From NCBI GenBank assembly GCA_029582265.1, contig CM055835.1, forward strand, positions 10,407,500-10,471,499: DNA of 64,000 nt, written 5' to 3'. Positions 18,809 through 29,119 of the stretch are shown piece by piece; within the stretch, counting starts at the first letter, position 1, and each line of letters opens with the position of its first letter. The translations under genes were made by a program, and so were the position numbers. Source of the stretch: Zoroaster sp. YZ-2022. Taxonomy: Eukaryota > Echinodermata > Asteroidea > Forcipulatida > Zoroasteridae. The notes under the pieces were generated by a model. It saw only the letters and a list, made by a program, of their open reading frames with translations, was not told the origin of the DNA and ran no database searches.

Positions 18809-20054
18809 TGTTACGAATCTTACCCTTTGATTTTGATAAATATTAGCACCCCTTATAGTTCACTTCTTCCACTTCCAATATTTTGCTGACGATGCAATTT
18901 CAAGCAGTCTAAGTCCCAGGGTTGTTTCCCCAGATCCTCGATTGTCCGCTATGAATATGCAATCCTTACAAGGACGCTACTTTTGCTCATGCATATCCAG
19001 CGCCAACGCAATGCATAATGCAACACCAGCCGCGAGAGCCTTGCGTGCGTGCCACACCCTCCCGCCACGTGGCTTGGAGCCGTCCTTTGGACTTAGTCTA
19101 TTTTCCGAATACTTTCCTCGGAGTCCACCCCTTCACACCGAACACGGTTCGTGGGTGAACCACGGCCAAACAGTCACCGTGACTGACCCGCTCAGTCATT
19201 AGCCGTGGCCCGCGTGTGTAGTGCTCCCTACCCAAGCACAGCCGCTGTTCCCCTCATGCACTAATAGCTTAGCATCCAAGCAAATAGCTTAAACATGCCC
19301 GGTCCGGTAAGCATTTTCCCCTTAAACACGCACTCCTTTCTAAGTTGTCGATCACTTCACTTTCGTCAAATACCTTACCTTATATGGAACAAAGACCTGT
19401 TGTATACCCTGATTTTGCACACGTTTCTACCCTTAGACGCGGAAGCCAAGCTTCTCATTGGCTAAGACGCTAAACTAGGCTTATGTTTTATTCATTTCTA
19501 GGCCCCAGATTTCTGTATAATCCCCGAGATTTCCTGATCTCGGCGTAGTGCGGTTCCGAATGAAATCTATGCGACTCGATCCGATCCATGACAGTGCGAT
19601 ATACCGAACTATTACGGTCCAGAGCCTCGTTCGTTGAACCAATGGTGCAGGGCGTCGATATGGCCATTGGTTCGCCTACATGTAGCTAATGCAGTCTGAT
19701 ACACACTCTGGCCCCGTCCAGACACCCCGTGTAGTCAAGCTCCGGTGGTCCCCGTCGTAGAGACCGACCAGCCGCCCGTCTCTCGGTATAGCAGTGCCCG
19801 TACCGTATGCCGAGTTGACAGCCGCATGAACGAACGATGGTCCCACTGACTGTACCCAATAGTTGGTATTCGTACACCCTATTCGGAACTTAGCACAAGT
19901 ATATAAGTTTAACTACCACTCCTGTCATACATGTTACTAGTGCCATTGTTAAATAGTGATGTTAATAATAAACCAACCCCATTGATTGAGATTGTCACAA
20001 CAAAGTTTGTGTCCAACTATTATTTGTTGACCCACAAAAGTGGGGAATGCAACA
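18809..20054 (+). mobile_element. Solo LTR, probably Ty3/Gypsy type
   Basis: The 1246-bp segment begins TGTTACGAAT and ends GAATGCAACA, so it has TG...CA ends and a short terminal inversion (TGTTRC). It is flanked by ATAT on both sides (18805-18808 and 20055-20058), consistent with a 4-bp target duplication, although the flanks are TA-rich. It is more GC-rich than its surroundings. Near the 3' side are a TATA-like AGTATATAAG (about 19898) and an AATAAACC signal (about 19966), in promoter-then-polyadenylation order. No internal retrotransposon region is adjacent, so it is a solo LTR left by recombination. Superfamily assignment is inference. Confidence 0.65.
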
Positions 20055-20058
20055 ATAT

Positions 20059-20092
20059 ACATACATACATACATACATATACATATACAAAC

Positions 20093-20135
<43 letters not shown>

Positions 20136-20141
20136 TACATA

Positions 20142-20196
<55 letters not shown>

Positions 20197-20226
20197 CACA
20201 TATACATATACATATACATATACATA
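20059..20226. repeat. (CATA)n / (TATACA)n microsatellite
   Basis: Alternating CATACA, TACACA and TATACA units fill the gap between the solo LTR and the tRNA-like SINE head. Confidence 0.95.
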
Positions 20227-20239
20227 AAAATGGGAAGGA

Positions 20240-20368
20240 AGCAAGCAAAGAAAAATTGGCTGATGCCGGGCTCGAACCCGCGACCTCTCGAATACCATAC
20301 GAGTGCTCTACAAACTGAGCTAACCAGCCCCTATGTTGGTGGGCGGTCCACTTATGCCAATTATCTAA
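20240..20368 (-). mobile_element. tRNA-headed repeat unit, head only
   Basis: The minus strand at 20329-20258 folds into a tRNA-like cloverleaf: GGCTGGT pairs with ATCAGCC, the A-box is TAGCTCAGTTTG, the anticodon loop ATGGTAT carries GGT (Thr-like), and the B-box is GGTTCGAGCCC. It is followed by the family tail AATTTTTCTTTGC. The plus-side continuation (CTATGTTGGTGGGCGGTCCACTT) is the shared body end. The body stops at 20368 where LINE sequence begins. Same family as the units at 26.3, 28.8, 53.7 and 60.2 kb. Confidence 0.8.
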
Positions 20369-21078
20369 ATGTTAATACATTTTATTCATATGGCTTCCTC
20401 CCTCTGATTACCAAACCCACTCATATCATCCCACACACTGCCTCTCTGATAGATAACATCCTTACTAACTCTGATCTTGATATCACAGCTGGCCTTTTAT
20501 ATTTGGATATTTCTGACCATTATCCTCTTTTCCAGTTGACTGCATCTTGCTTTAAGAATTCTGTGCCTCTTCAAAAATCCCTCATTACTAGAGATATTAA
20601 TAGCAATTCCCTTCATTCATTCAGCTGTGATCTTAACAGTGTTGATTGGCACGAGGTTTATGAAGCTCAATAGGTTGACCCTGCTTATAATTCTTTCCTT
20701 TCTATCTTTACCTCTCGTTATAATAATCATTTCCCACTTATCACCAAAATTACTGGGAAATCACAGAAAGTCAACCATGGATCACCCAGTCTATAGTGAA
20801 TTCTTGTTCATTCAAAAATAGACTACACAGGCGTTATCTGCGCAAGCCCTCGGAAGAAAACGGACGGTTTTATAAGATCTACCGTAATCGTCTTACTGCC
20901 ACTGTTCGTTCCGCCAAGAAAAATTATTATGCCACTAAGCTCGATCATCAGGGCAACATTAAAAATACGTGGCGTAAAATAAATAACATTTTGGGTAAAC
21001 GTAAAGAGTCCTCGTTTCCAGATAATTTCTCAATAGACGGTGAACACTTTGCCTCCCAACCTAATGATATTTCTAATT
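20369..21078 (+). pseudogene. CR1-type LINE A, endonuclease end and linker (5' part)
   Basis: The frame NVNTFYSYGFLPLITKPT ... SLIDNILTN ... DISDHYPLF is the C-terminal part of a CR1/Jockey-type apurinic endonuclease, with the SDH catalytic motif. After an in-frame stop the linker continues as WITQSIVNSCSFKNRLHRRYL ... SAKKNYYATKL ... IKNTWRKINNILG. The reading is cut at 21078 by an inserted element. The RT half resumes at about 24330, after the MITE-like insert and LINE B, with a few codons missing at the join. Confidence 0.75.
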
Positions 21079-21360
21079 CAGTGGCGCACCCAAGGGGGGG
21101 CTTGGGGGGCTCGAGCCCCCCCCCCTCAAGGGCCCGCTGATGTTTTATTATTTTTTTTAAGAAGGAGCCAGGAAAGAGAGCAAAATCTGAGCCCAAGTCT
21201 TGTCTACAGAGGAGTTCGGCAAGGAGTATAGGGCAGTGGTACAAGGGATGGGGACTCAGGAGACTCAAGCTCCCCTCCAAAAGTTTTCCATTTATTCCAC
21301 TCACTATTATATTTTACGGCGTTGCGTATGCATGTGCATGTAAGCTTGAAGGGCCACTAG
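21079..21360. mobile_element. Putative non-autonomous DNA transposon with GC palindrome
   Basis: It starts CAGTGGCGCACCC inside the LINE and may end near GGGCCACTAG, whose complement CTAGTGGCCC resembles the start. CAGTGGCG-type ends are frequent in hAT-like MITEs. A perfect 18-bp palindrome GGGGGGCTCGAGCCCCCC lies at 21104-21121. A clear target duplication was not found, so the right boundary is uncertain. Confidence 0.45.
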
Positions 21361-21942
21361 TATATATAACAAGCATTTTTACACATTCTCCCCACTCCCC
21401 TGCCATGGTGCACCCTGATCAGGGAGCAGCTTTACTTAATTTTATTTTCATTTTCTGTTGTCCGTTTCTCTTGTTGAGGTCGTTGACTGTCGTTGAGGTT
21501 ACTCGTAAAATTTAAACACGCCCGCATTATAATCAACTCCTTTCCAGTTTGTACACAATGGCCCAGGATTGGGTTTTAATTTACAAAGATTATGTGACAC
21601 TCTTTTAGCAAACACCGATTGGATAATATTGGGATTTGGTTTTGCCGCCAAATTCATGTTTGAAAAAATTTAGCTCCGCCCGGAATGATCACAAACTTTA
21701 CGTCCACGCAATGAAAGTATTTAACTATAGAAATCTTGCAGACGAAACAAGCTCAAGTTCTTTACATCAAGAGGAGGAAATTATATGGAAGGTAAAACCC
21801 TACGAGTCCGAATCATGCCATAATGTCTTCTTTTTATGACTAGAAACCACCAGGAAACATTTAACATGTGCCGTAGGTTCACTGACGAGCACGACTAGGG
21901 ACATGGCTGCAGCCGCGCCAGCGGTTATGGTTTGGGTCAGCC
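21361..21942. other. Unassigned insert sequence inside LINE A
   Basis: No supported ORF. A 10-bp inverted repeat GACATGGCTG ... CAGCCATGTC (21900-21909 with 21938-21947) lies just before the start of LINE B and may be a small hairpin at its boundary. Confidence 0.35.
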
Positions 21943-24003
21943 ATGTCTCTCCCCCATATTGGATTTCAAATAAAAATATTTTATGTAATAAAACTTTATG
22001 ACAAACATTTTCCACAACGGGATCTCAAATGCAGAGTTAATAAAGACAAGTCTCCATGGTTAACAGAAGGCATTTACAATTCGGTTAAACGTAAAAATTA
22101 CTTGTATAAGAAATATCTTAAGAGTCCCACTTTTCAAAACAAATCTTCCTATGCGCAGTATAAAAACGTTCTTACATCCATTATTAGAACAGCTAAAAAG
22201 AATTATTTTTGTGAACAGTTCAATAGAGAGAAAAATAATCCTAAGGGTACATGGAAGCTTATAAATTCATTATTATGTAGATCCAAAACTAAATCTAACC
22301 CATGTTATTTTGAACAAAATGGCGTGCGAATAGAAAATGATAAAGATATTGCTAGCTCCTTTAATAATTATTTTATCAATATTGGCAAAATAACTACCAA
22401 TACCTGACCAATCTTTTGAGACCTTTCTTGGTGACAGGTGTCCACATTCGTTATTTCTGGCCCCGATCACTGAAGCAGAAATTGCCATTGTTATTCTTAA
22501 ACTCCCTTCTGGAAAAGCCCCTGGTTTTGATGGATTAAGCTCTTCTGTTATAAAAGAATCCAGGAATGCTTTAGCAAAGCCACTGACACTGTTATTCAAC
22601 CAGTCATTTACGTCAGGCATTTTCCCCGATAGTTTAAAAATAGGTAAAGTTGTACCCATATACAAAAATGGTAGCAAACACGATTTTAGTAATTACAGGC
22701 CTATTTCGATATTACCTGTGTTATCTAAAGTATTTGAAAAAATTGTTTATACTCGTTTAATTTGCTTCATAAATAAGTATGGGTTGTTATCAGAATCGCA
22801 ATATGGATTCAGAGCACAACGCTCCACTGAGTTAGCAATTACGAGTGTACTTAATAAAATTATTAATGCCATTGAAAACAAGCAAATATCAATCAGTATT
22901 TTCCTGGACCTGTCCAAGGCTTTTGATACTGTTAATCATGATATACTTCTTCATAAATTAGAACATATTGGTGTTCGCGGAATAGCCTTGGACTGGTTCA
23001 AGAGTTACTTATCACAAAGAAAACAATTTGTCTCATATAATTCATCAAATTCATTACATAACTCAATTTCCTGTGGAGTTCCTCAAGGTTCTCTATTGGG
23101 ACCTTTATTGTTCATTATTTATGTTAATGATATATGTAATTCGACTAATATGGTTTCATTCTGTTTATTTGCAGATGATACAAATCTATTATATAACCAT
23201 GACAATGTAGACATTGCTATTAATAATTTGAATATTGAACTTGTTAAGATAAGCAAATGGCTCTCATCCAATAAACTATCTGTAAATCTACTTAAGACCA
23301 ATTATATAGTTTTAGTACTCGACAGAACAAATACAACCGCAATGCTAATATACGCTTAAATGGTACTACATTGAACCAAGTAAAGAGTAAAAAATTCTTA
23401 GGAATTGTTATTGATGAGAATCTTTCTTGGAATAAACATATAGATATGTTGACCAGCAAAATCTCCAAAAACATTGGTGTCATGAACAGATTGAATTTTG
23501 TTCTACCTCAACATATTCTTTTAACGTTATATAATTCCCTCATTCTTCCATATATAAATTATGCTATATTAAATTGGGGTAGCTCAACTTCACAATCTAA
23601 TAAACTTTTTCTTCTACAGAAGAAAGCTGTTCTAATTATTACAAAAAGTTGGTACTTAGAACATACCGCTGCGTTGTTTGCAGAGTTAAACGTTCTTAAA
23701 TTCAACGACCTATACAATTTAAATCTAGGCAAATTCATGTTTAAGTATAAAAATGACCTCCTTCCTACTGATTTCAAAGATTTGTGCACGCTATCTTCAT
23801 CGGTACATACATATGGCACCCGTGGTGCATCGAAGGGTAATCTTTACATTAATTATAACAGAACGTCATTATCTAAAAACAGTGTATTTTCTCGTGGTAT
23901 TATATTTTGGAATCATCTCAAACCGGATCTAAAAAAACCTCTTACACTTGGTTCATTCTCAAAAAAACTTAAACAATACTTTTTAAATATGTATATGCAG
24001 TAA
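21943..24003 (+). pseudogene. CR1/Jockey-type LINE B ORF2
   Basis: Three plus-strand pieces (21943-22407, about 22405-23359, 23371-24003), separated by frameshifts, make a nearly complete RT-bearing ORF2. The order is linker SPWLTEGIYNSVKRKNYLYKKYL, RT entry LPSGKAPGFDGLSS, YRPISILPVLSKVFEK, motif A IFLDLSKAFDTV, motif B SCGVPQGSLLGPLLF, motif C LFADDTNLL, and the C-terminal INYAILNWG ... SRGIIFWNHL. The endonuclease is missing through 5' truncation. Only two or three indels separate it from an open frame, so it is younger than LINE A, which it interrupts. Confidence 0.8.
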
Positions 24004-24320
24004 AAAACAAACCTGATTAAAATTATTATCAAAATGTTATTATTGTTATGAATTATTTAGTAGTCAGGTCTCACATGGCTGTTACATGTCCTTGTCATGT
24101 CTAAGTCTTTGTCTGTCATAGGGGAAGATTTAAAAGCATTATGCTTCATTTTCCCCTACATGTTGGTAATACTGCCAAGTTCCTATGCATAAATCCTGTA
24201 ATTTACACTTAACATATTGTCAACTGTGCTTAATATTAATAATCTGTAATGTACTATTGTACCCATTATGGATTAAGTTGTTGCCAACATGGAAATAAAT
24301 GTGTGACATTGTATTGTCAC
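24004..24320 (+). other. LINE B 3' UTR with terminal hairpin
   Basis: Downstream of the LINE B stop, GGGGAAGATTTAAAAGCATTATGCTTCATTTTCCCC (24121-24156) can form a nested hairpin (GGGGAA/TTCCCC and AAGCAT/ATGCTT). The element then ends near AATAAATGTGTGACATTGTATTGTCAC. LINE 3' hairpins are often what the element's own RT recognises. Confidence 0.55.
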
Positions 24321-26342
24321 GACGAATACTAGAATACTTTTACGACTATTTGCACAACCCAAATGGTCCTTCTGTTTTCTTAACCCCTACTAACGCTCAA
24401 GAAATCTTACGTATCGGCAAAGACATGTAGAGAGGAAGAAGCTGCAGTTTTGATAACATTAATTGTTCTACCGTTGTGAAATTTGTCCTTCCATCTATTG
24501 CTGAACCTCTTGCTTATATTTTTAATCTCTCCCTTCTCAGTGGATCTGTGCCTCTTAATCTTAAGGTTGTTAAAATTATTCCCGTTTTCACCAAAACGGT
24601 GATAAGTGCAACATTAGTAACTACAGGCCTATTTCCATCCTTCGTTGTTTCTCAAAAATTCTTGAAAGGCTCATGTACAATCGTCTTTCTTGTTTCATTT
24701 CTCGTTTCCATCTTCTCTTTGGTCATCAATTTGGCTTTAGATCTAAACATTCCACTGACTTGACCCTCATCGAACTTGTTGATAGTGAGTGTCACCCAGG
24801 CATTGAACAATAAAATATGTGCTGCCGGAGTTTTCATTGACCTTTCTAAAGCCTTTGATACGATTGATCACTCTACTCTTCTTTCTAAACTTGAACATTT
24901 TGGCATCAGGGGAGTCGCGCTGCAATGGTTTGCTGACTACCTTACAATATATACCAGTTTACTTCAATCAAGGGTAATCAAGGGTTGTGACTCGGATCGT
25001 TTAAACATTAAGCATGGAGTTCCTCAGGGTTCAATTCTTGGCCCACTCCTCTTTCTCCTCTATATTAATGACCTCCATTACTCCTCCCCTTTTATCTTTT
25101 ACTTTGTTTGCTGATGATACAACTATTTTCTACTCAAGTCTTCAGCTCTCCTCCTTGATCAACACACTCAACATTGAACTTGCTCAGGTATTTTCATGGT
25201 TTAAGGCAAACAAACTTTCCATTAACCATGCCAAAACTAATTTTATCTTTTTCTCCAAGTCTTATCGTCCTGAAGACATCGATTTGCCGCCGGTGATCAT
25301 TGATGGTATTTCTATAACAAGAGTCTTCTCGGCAAAATTTCTTGGTATCATCATCGACCATAAACTTTCCTGGTCGGAACATATCTCTTCTGTTAATAAG
25401 GTTATTTGTCGTAATTCTGGTGTCATTTCTAAGATCCGCCATTTCCTCCCTGCTTCATCGCTTGTTCTTCTTTATAACACCCTCATCTATCCTTATTTAA
25501 ATTACTGTAACATCGTTTGGGCTTCTGTGAGTAACACGAAGATGTCCTCCTTATTCGTTTCACAAAAAAGGGCTATTCGTATCTGTACTTTCTCTTCCCC
25601 CAGAGAGCATTCAGCACCTCTTTTCGCATAACTGCACACTCTCACTATTGCCGACATTAATAAACTCCATACTGGGATTTTTATGGATAAGTTCACTCAC
25701 AATCTTCTTCCCCATGTTTTTTCTTCCTTCTTTACCTCAGTTCGAGACACCCACAGCCACTCCACAAGATCCTGTACCAATCTGTTTGTTCCATTCACTC
25801 GCACCTCTTATTCTATGAGCAACATTCGCTTCTTTGGCCCTCGTGTGTGGAATGCCATAGGTGAAAGTATCAGATCTCAGCGGTCCGTGAGTCTTTTCAA
25901 GCTTAAATACAAACGAGTCCTTATCTCTCATTATGCGTCTTAGCTTCCTCTCCCAAATATCTCTTTTCTTCCATTGCGTTCACATTATCCTCATTTCTAA
26001 ATTTTGTTGGTCTGTTGTTTTTGCTTAACAGCCTTTTGATATCTTTTCAATATTTTAATTGCCTCTGTCATCAGTATATTTATTCTGTATCGTGTCAACT
26101 ACCTATTGTCTTGTCTCTTGTCTGTCTGTCTTTTGTTCGTGTTTTTTTTGTCTGTCTGGCTGTTTTTAACAAGCTTCCGCTTATATAAACAGCCCCCATG
26201 CTCTATTTAATTAATTCATTTTGCTATTAATTTGACATTTACTGCTTCATCGTTTAATGCACTTTTAATATAAAGTTTGTTAATTAATTTATGGAAGTAT
26301 GGAAATAAATGTGATATGATTGATTGATTGATTGATTGATTG
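24321..26342 (+). pseudogene. CR1-type LINE A, RT and C-terminus (3' part) with (GATT)n tail
   Basis: Reading resumes with FYDYLHNPNGPSVFLTP and continues through IAEPLAYIFNLSL, motif A VFIDLSKAFDTI (24833-24870), motif B HGVPQGSILGPLLF, a frameshift, motif C LFADDTTIFY, KFLGIIIDHKLSW, YLNYCNIVW and SNIRFFGPRVWNAI, ending at 25943. Several stops and frameshifts make it a pseudogene. The 3' UTR ends in a (GATT)n microsatellite at 26316-26342, directly followed by a tRNA-headed unit. Confidence 0.8.
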
Positions 26343-26657
26343 CTCTATGGGGGCCAGGTCAGAGGCCAAACCATATCTGCCGAGTAGCCGGGGATCAAGC
26401 CCCGGTCAGATGCAAACAACCTGGGTAACGGCAGTAGCGGGGATCACACAACTTGGGACACAAGCCTTTTACGTGGTTGTACACAAAGTAGATTTATAGG
26501 GAGAAACTGACCTGAATATTATATAAACGGGTAGCGAGCAAAGAAAAATTGGCTGATGCCGGACTCGAACCCGCGACCTCTTGAACACCGTACGAGCGCC
26601 CTACCAACTGAGCTAACAAGCCCCTATGTTGGTGGGCGGTCCACTTATTCCAATTAT
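26343..26657 (-). mobile_element. tRNA-headed repeat unit (body plus head)
   Basis: On the minus strand the tRNA-like head (26622-26551; GGCTTGT/ATCAGCC, A-box TAGCTCAGTTGG, GGT in the anticodon loop, B-box GGTTCGAGTCC) is followed by AATTTTTCTTTGCTCGCTACCCGTTTATATAATATTCAGG and the body, down to CATAGAGCAAT at 26343. The plus-side end runs into (TA)n at 26657. This is one full unit of the 321-bp family. Confidence 0.85.
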
Positions 26658-26680
26658 ATATATATATATATATATATATA

Positions 26681-26719
<39 letters not shown>
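26655..26719. repeat. (TA)n microsatellite
   Basis: A TA tract interrupting the tRNA-unit sequence CCAATTAT|CTATTGC at one side and joining a ribozyme-bearing fragment at the other. Confidence 0.95.
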
Positions 26720-26724
<5 letters not shown>

Positions 26725-26783
26725 AAAACTAGTGGAACGCTGGTAGTTGTAACTCCGAGTTTCACGCATTATGCGATCATCAG

Positions 26784-26790
<7 letters not shown>
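26720..26790 (-). mobile_element. Penelope-like terminal fragment with hammerhead motif
   Basis: A 70-bp island between two (TA)n tracts. Its layout (GTTACAACT/GTTGTAACT, C-G-rich spacer, TTTC, short hairpin, TCATCAG/TCCTCAG) parallels the terminal segment of the Penelope-like element at 48.95 kb. It probably represents the end of a retroelement captured between microsatellites. Confidence 0.55.
26746..26788 (-). ncRNA. Hammerhead ribozyme (type III-like, short stem III)
   Basis: Minus strand, 43 nt: stem I GTTGT/ACAAC (5 bp); catalytic box CTGATGA; stem II CGCA/TGCG with loop TAA and a T-T mismatch at its base; GAAA box; stem III ACT/AGT with a 3-nt loop CGG; then T as the nucleotide 5' of the predicted cleavage point before ACAAC. 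All invariant core positions (CUGANGA and GAAA) are present. Hammerheads with very short stem III are known from Penelope-like elements and related retroelements, where they process transcripts. Activity is not shown. Confidence 0.75.
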
Positions 26791-26831
<41 letters not shown>

Positions 26832-26837
26832 CGAAAG

Positions 26838-26880
26838 CAAAGAAAAATTGGCTGACGCCGGACTTGAACCCGCGACCTTT
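26838..26880 (-). mobile_element. tRNA-headed unit, truncated head
   Basis: GCAAAGAAAAATTGGCTGACGCCGGACTTGAACCCGCGACCTTTC matches the 3' half of the tRNA-like head with its B-box, then breaks off into (TA)n. (TA)n also flanks the other side from about 26790. Confidence 0.8.
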
Positions 26881-26881
26881 C

Positions 26882-27075
<194 letters not shown>

Positions 27076-27384
27076 TTGACTTTTCAAAGAAAACTTTATT
27101 TACAAAGCAGAACAATACAAAATTACAGAATAGAAAACAATGTTTAACAAAAAATGGTGGTTACCAATATTACTGTAAAAGTAACAAAACTCTGTAAACT
27201 TTGTTTAACGAAGGTAATAACAACAATACATTATATAAAGAAAGACAAAAACATTAAAAGATCAAAACAAAACGAAATAACCAAAAGGTAGAGTGGAAGA
27301 AAGGATGAGAAAGGAAAGGAAGGGATCCTCTAAAGGGAGACTGCAAGCACCATGGTGTAAGCAGACTCCCTAAAGATTCCGGGT

Positions 27385-27436
27385 GGGAGCCACTGGCATT
27401 ACTGGTGTGGGTCTTAAACCCACTCCAGCGGCTCCC
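27385..27436. other. Hairpin in LINE copy 2 3' region
   Basis: GGGAGCCACTGG pairs with CCAGCGGCTCCC (one mismatch) and the interior GTGGGT/ACCCAC extends the stem. A strong structured element, possibly an RT-recognition or transport signal. Confidence 0.7.
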
Positions 27437-27474
27437 AAAGAGAAAGAAAAGAAAGGAAAGGAAAGAGAGAGGAC

Positions 27475-27546
27475 CCCACTCGTGAACAGTGGTAGAGACC
27501 TTGCCTCCAATCAGAGAGAGATTGGAGTAGCTGTTCACAAGGTGGG
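27475..27546. other. Second hairpin in LINE copy 2 3' region
   Basis: CCCACTCGTGAACAG (27475-27489) pairs with CTGTTCACAAGGTGGG (27531-27546), and an inner stem CTCCAATC/GATTGGAG (27505-27512 with 27520-27527) sits inside it. Two nested stems in 72 bp. Confidence 0.7.
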
Positions 27547-28065
27547 TCGAAGAGGGGGAAAGGTGGACCGAGAGAGGTCAGACAGAGAGAGAGAGAAGAG
27601 AGACTTAACAAATATAATCTTCATTTCGAAACATTTTTAAAAACCAAACATTTTTAAAAACCAAACATTACAGAAAATGACATTGTATAAATTGTGATAA
27701 AAATTAAAACTATGAAAGGCACATTCTGTAAAAAAAATTCCAGTGAAGTAATATGTACAATAATTATTATATAGATGAAAAAGGATTTTTGTTAAAAAAG
27801 AAAGCTGGTGTATTATAACAAAAACAATGTTTGAGTAAAATGTACATGATCGAGGTATAAAAATACAAATGGTTTTAGATAAGAAATATTGAATAAAAGC
27901 AAATATGACTTTTTGTTTAAAATGATGGAGATATAAAATGTTTGGTTTGAAATAAAGGTACATTGAATAGATAAAAGGCGCAGTCAAAAACAATAAAAGC
28001 ACAAGAAAGCTTTGTAATTTTTATTTAATTTTTTGGAATTTTTGTTTGTTTAATACTAAACGCGG

Positions 28066-28382
28066 TTAAAAAAGCCACGTCAACTCGCCATTAACAGTTT
28101 TAACTAAAGCATTTTGTGTAGACCATTTTGTTTCAAATTCGTTGAGATTGTCGTTAAGTTTAAAGAAATAAAAATCAAATAATATTTTGTTTTTCAAGCG
28201 GTGTTTCCAAATTAAAACAGGATTTACAAATTGGGAAGTTCTATAAAGATAATATATAACGTTCTTGCAGCTGACGATGAGATGATTTGCAATTCGTACA
28301 GCTTGTTTGTCGCGTCTCCTGGCATGCGGGATCAAGGACCAGTAGATGTTGAAGTTGAGAGGAAAACCGGGAAGGAGACGAC

Positions 28383-28384
<2 letters not shown>
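28066..28384 (-). pseudogene. LINE ORF2 C-terminal end, Tx1-like, copy 2
   Basis: The frame LLPGFPLNFNIYWSLIPHARRRDKQAVR ... SCKNVIYYLYRTSQF ... NGELTWLF is open for ~105 codons to its stop at 28066 and matches the corresponding end of copy 1 at 406-720 nearly residue by residue in blocks. The 5' side stops abruptly at the (CT)n tract. The long Ser-Leu and Leu-Tyr runs seen by extending the frame upstream are microsatellite translation. Confidence 0.75.
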
Positions 28385-28460
<76 letters not shown>

Positions 28461-28602
28461 TATATAGATATAGATATAGATATAGATATAGATATAGATA
28501 TAGATATAGATATAGATATAGATATAGATATAGATATAGATATAGATGGAGATATAGATGGAGATATAGATATAGATGGAGATATAAGATAATATAAGTT
28601 AA
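28385..28602. repeat. (GA)n followed by (TAGATA)n
   Basis: GA units to 28458, then TAGATA hexamers to ~28600 with a few TGGAGATA variants. This is the 5' flank of LINE copy 2 in coding sense. Confidence 0.95.
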
Positions 28603-28673
28603 GATCAACTTTATTAAACCCTATATATGGTAATTGAATGCTCGCATAAATATAGATATAGATGGAGATGGAG

Positions 28674-28698
28674 ATGCTCGCGAACCGTTTATATATAT

Positions 28699-28761
<63 letters not shown>

Positions 28762-28777
28762 AACGGTTCGCGAGCAA
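28674..28777. repeat. (TACATA)n tract bounded by a 17-bp inverted repeat
   Basis: GCTCGCGAACCGTTTAT at about 28676 and its exact complement ATAAACGGTTCGCGAGC at about 28759-28775 bracket a TATACA array. The 17-mer is the tail of the tRNA-headed unit, so two units meet tail to tail across a microsatellite. Confidence 0.85.
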
Positions 28778-29114
28778 AGAAAAATTGGCTGATGCCGGAC
28801 TCGAACCCGCGACCTCTCGATTACCGTACGAGCGCTCTACCAACTGAGCTAACCAGCCCCTATGTTGGTGGGCGGTCCACTTATGCCAATTATCTATTGC
28901 TCTATGGGGCCAGGTCAGAGGCCAAACCATATCTGCCGAGTAGCCAGGGATCAAGCCCCGGTCAGATGCAAACAACCCGGGTAACGGCAGTAGCGGGGAT
29001 CACACAATTGACGGGACACAAGCCTTTTATGTGGTTGTACACAAAGTAGATTTATATGGAGAAACTGACCTGAAATATTATAAACGGTTCGCGAGCAAAG
29101 AAAAATTGGCTGAT
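28757..29114 (-). mobile_element. tRNA-headed 321-bp unit with partial second unit (tandem)
   Basis: Minus strand: partial head (..ATCAGCC) and tail at 29114-29070, body down to 28896, then a full tRNA-like head at 28858-28787, then the same tail again. The repeated point GGCTGAT recurs at 28787 and 29108, giving a period of 321 bp. The head folds as a tRNA with GGT in the anticodon loop, C instead of T before it, and one mismatch in the T stem. The arrangement is a tandem SINE dimer or satellite-like SINE. Confidence 0.85.
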
Positions 29115-29119
29115 ATTAT

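Noticed and set aside
18942..19202. 86-codon ORF inside the solo LTR
   Set aside because: No motif, and LTR interiors of this size readily hold a chance frame.
28787..28858. Functional tRNA-Thr gene
   Set aside because: The cloverleaf recurs at several places inside a dispersed repeat unit, has a T-stem mismatch and in this copy C instead of T before the anticodon; a tRNA-derived repeat explains it.
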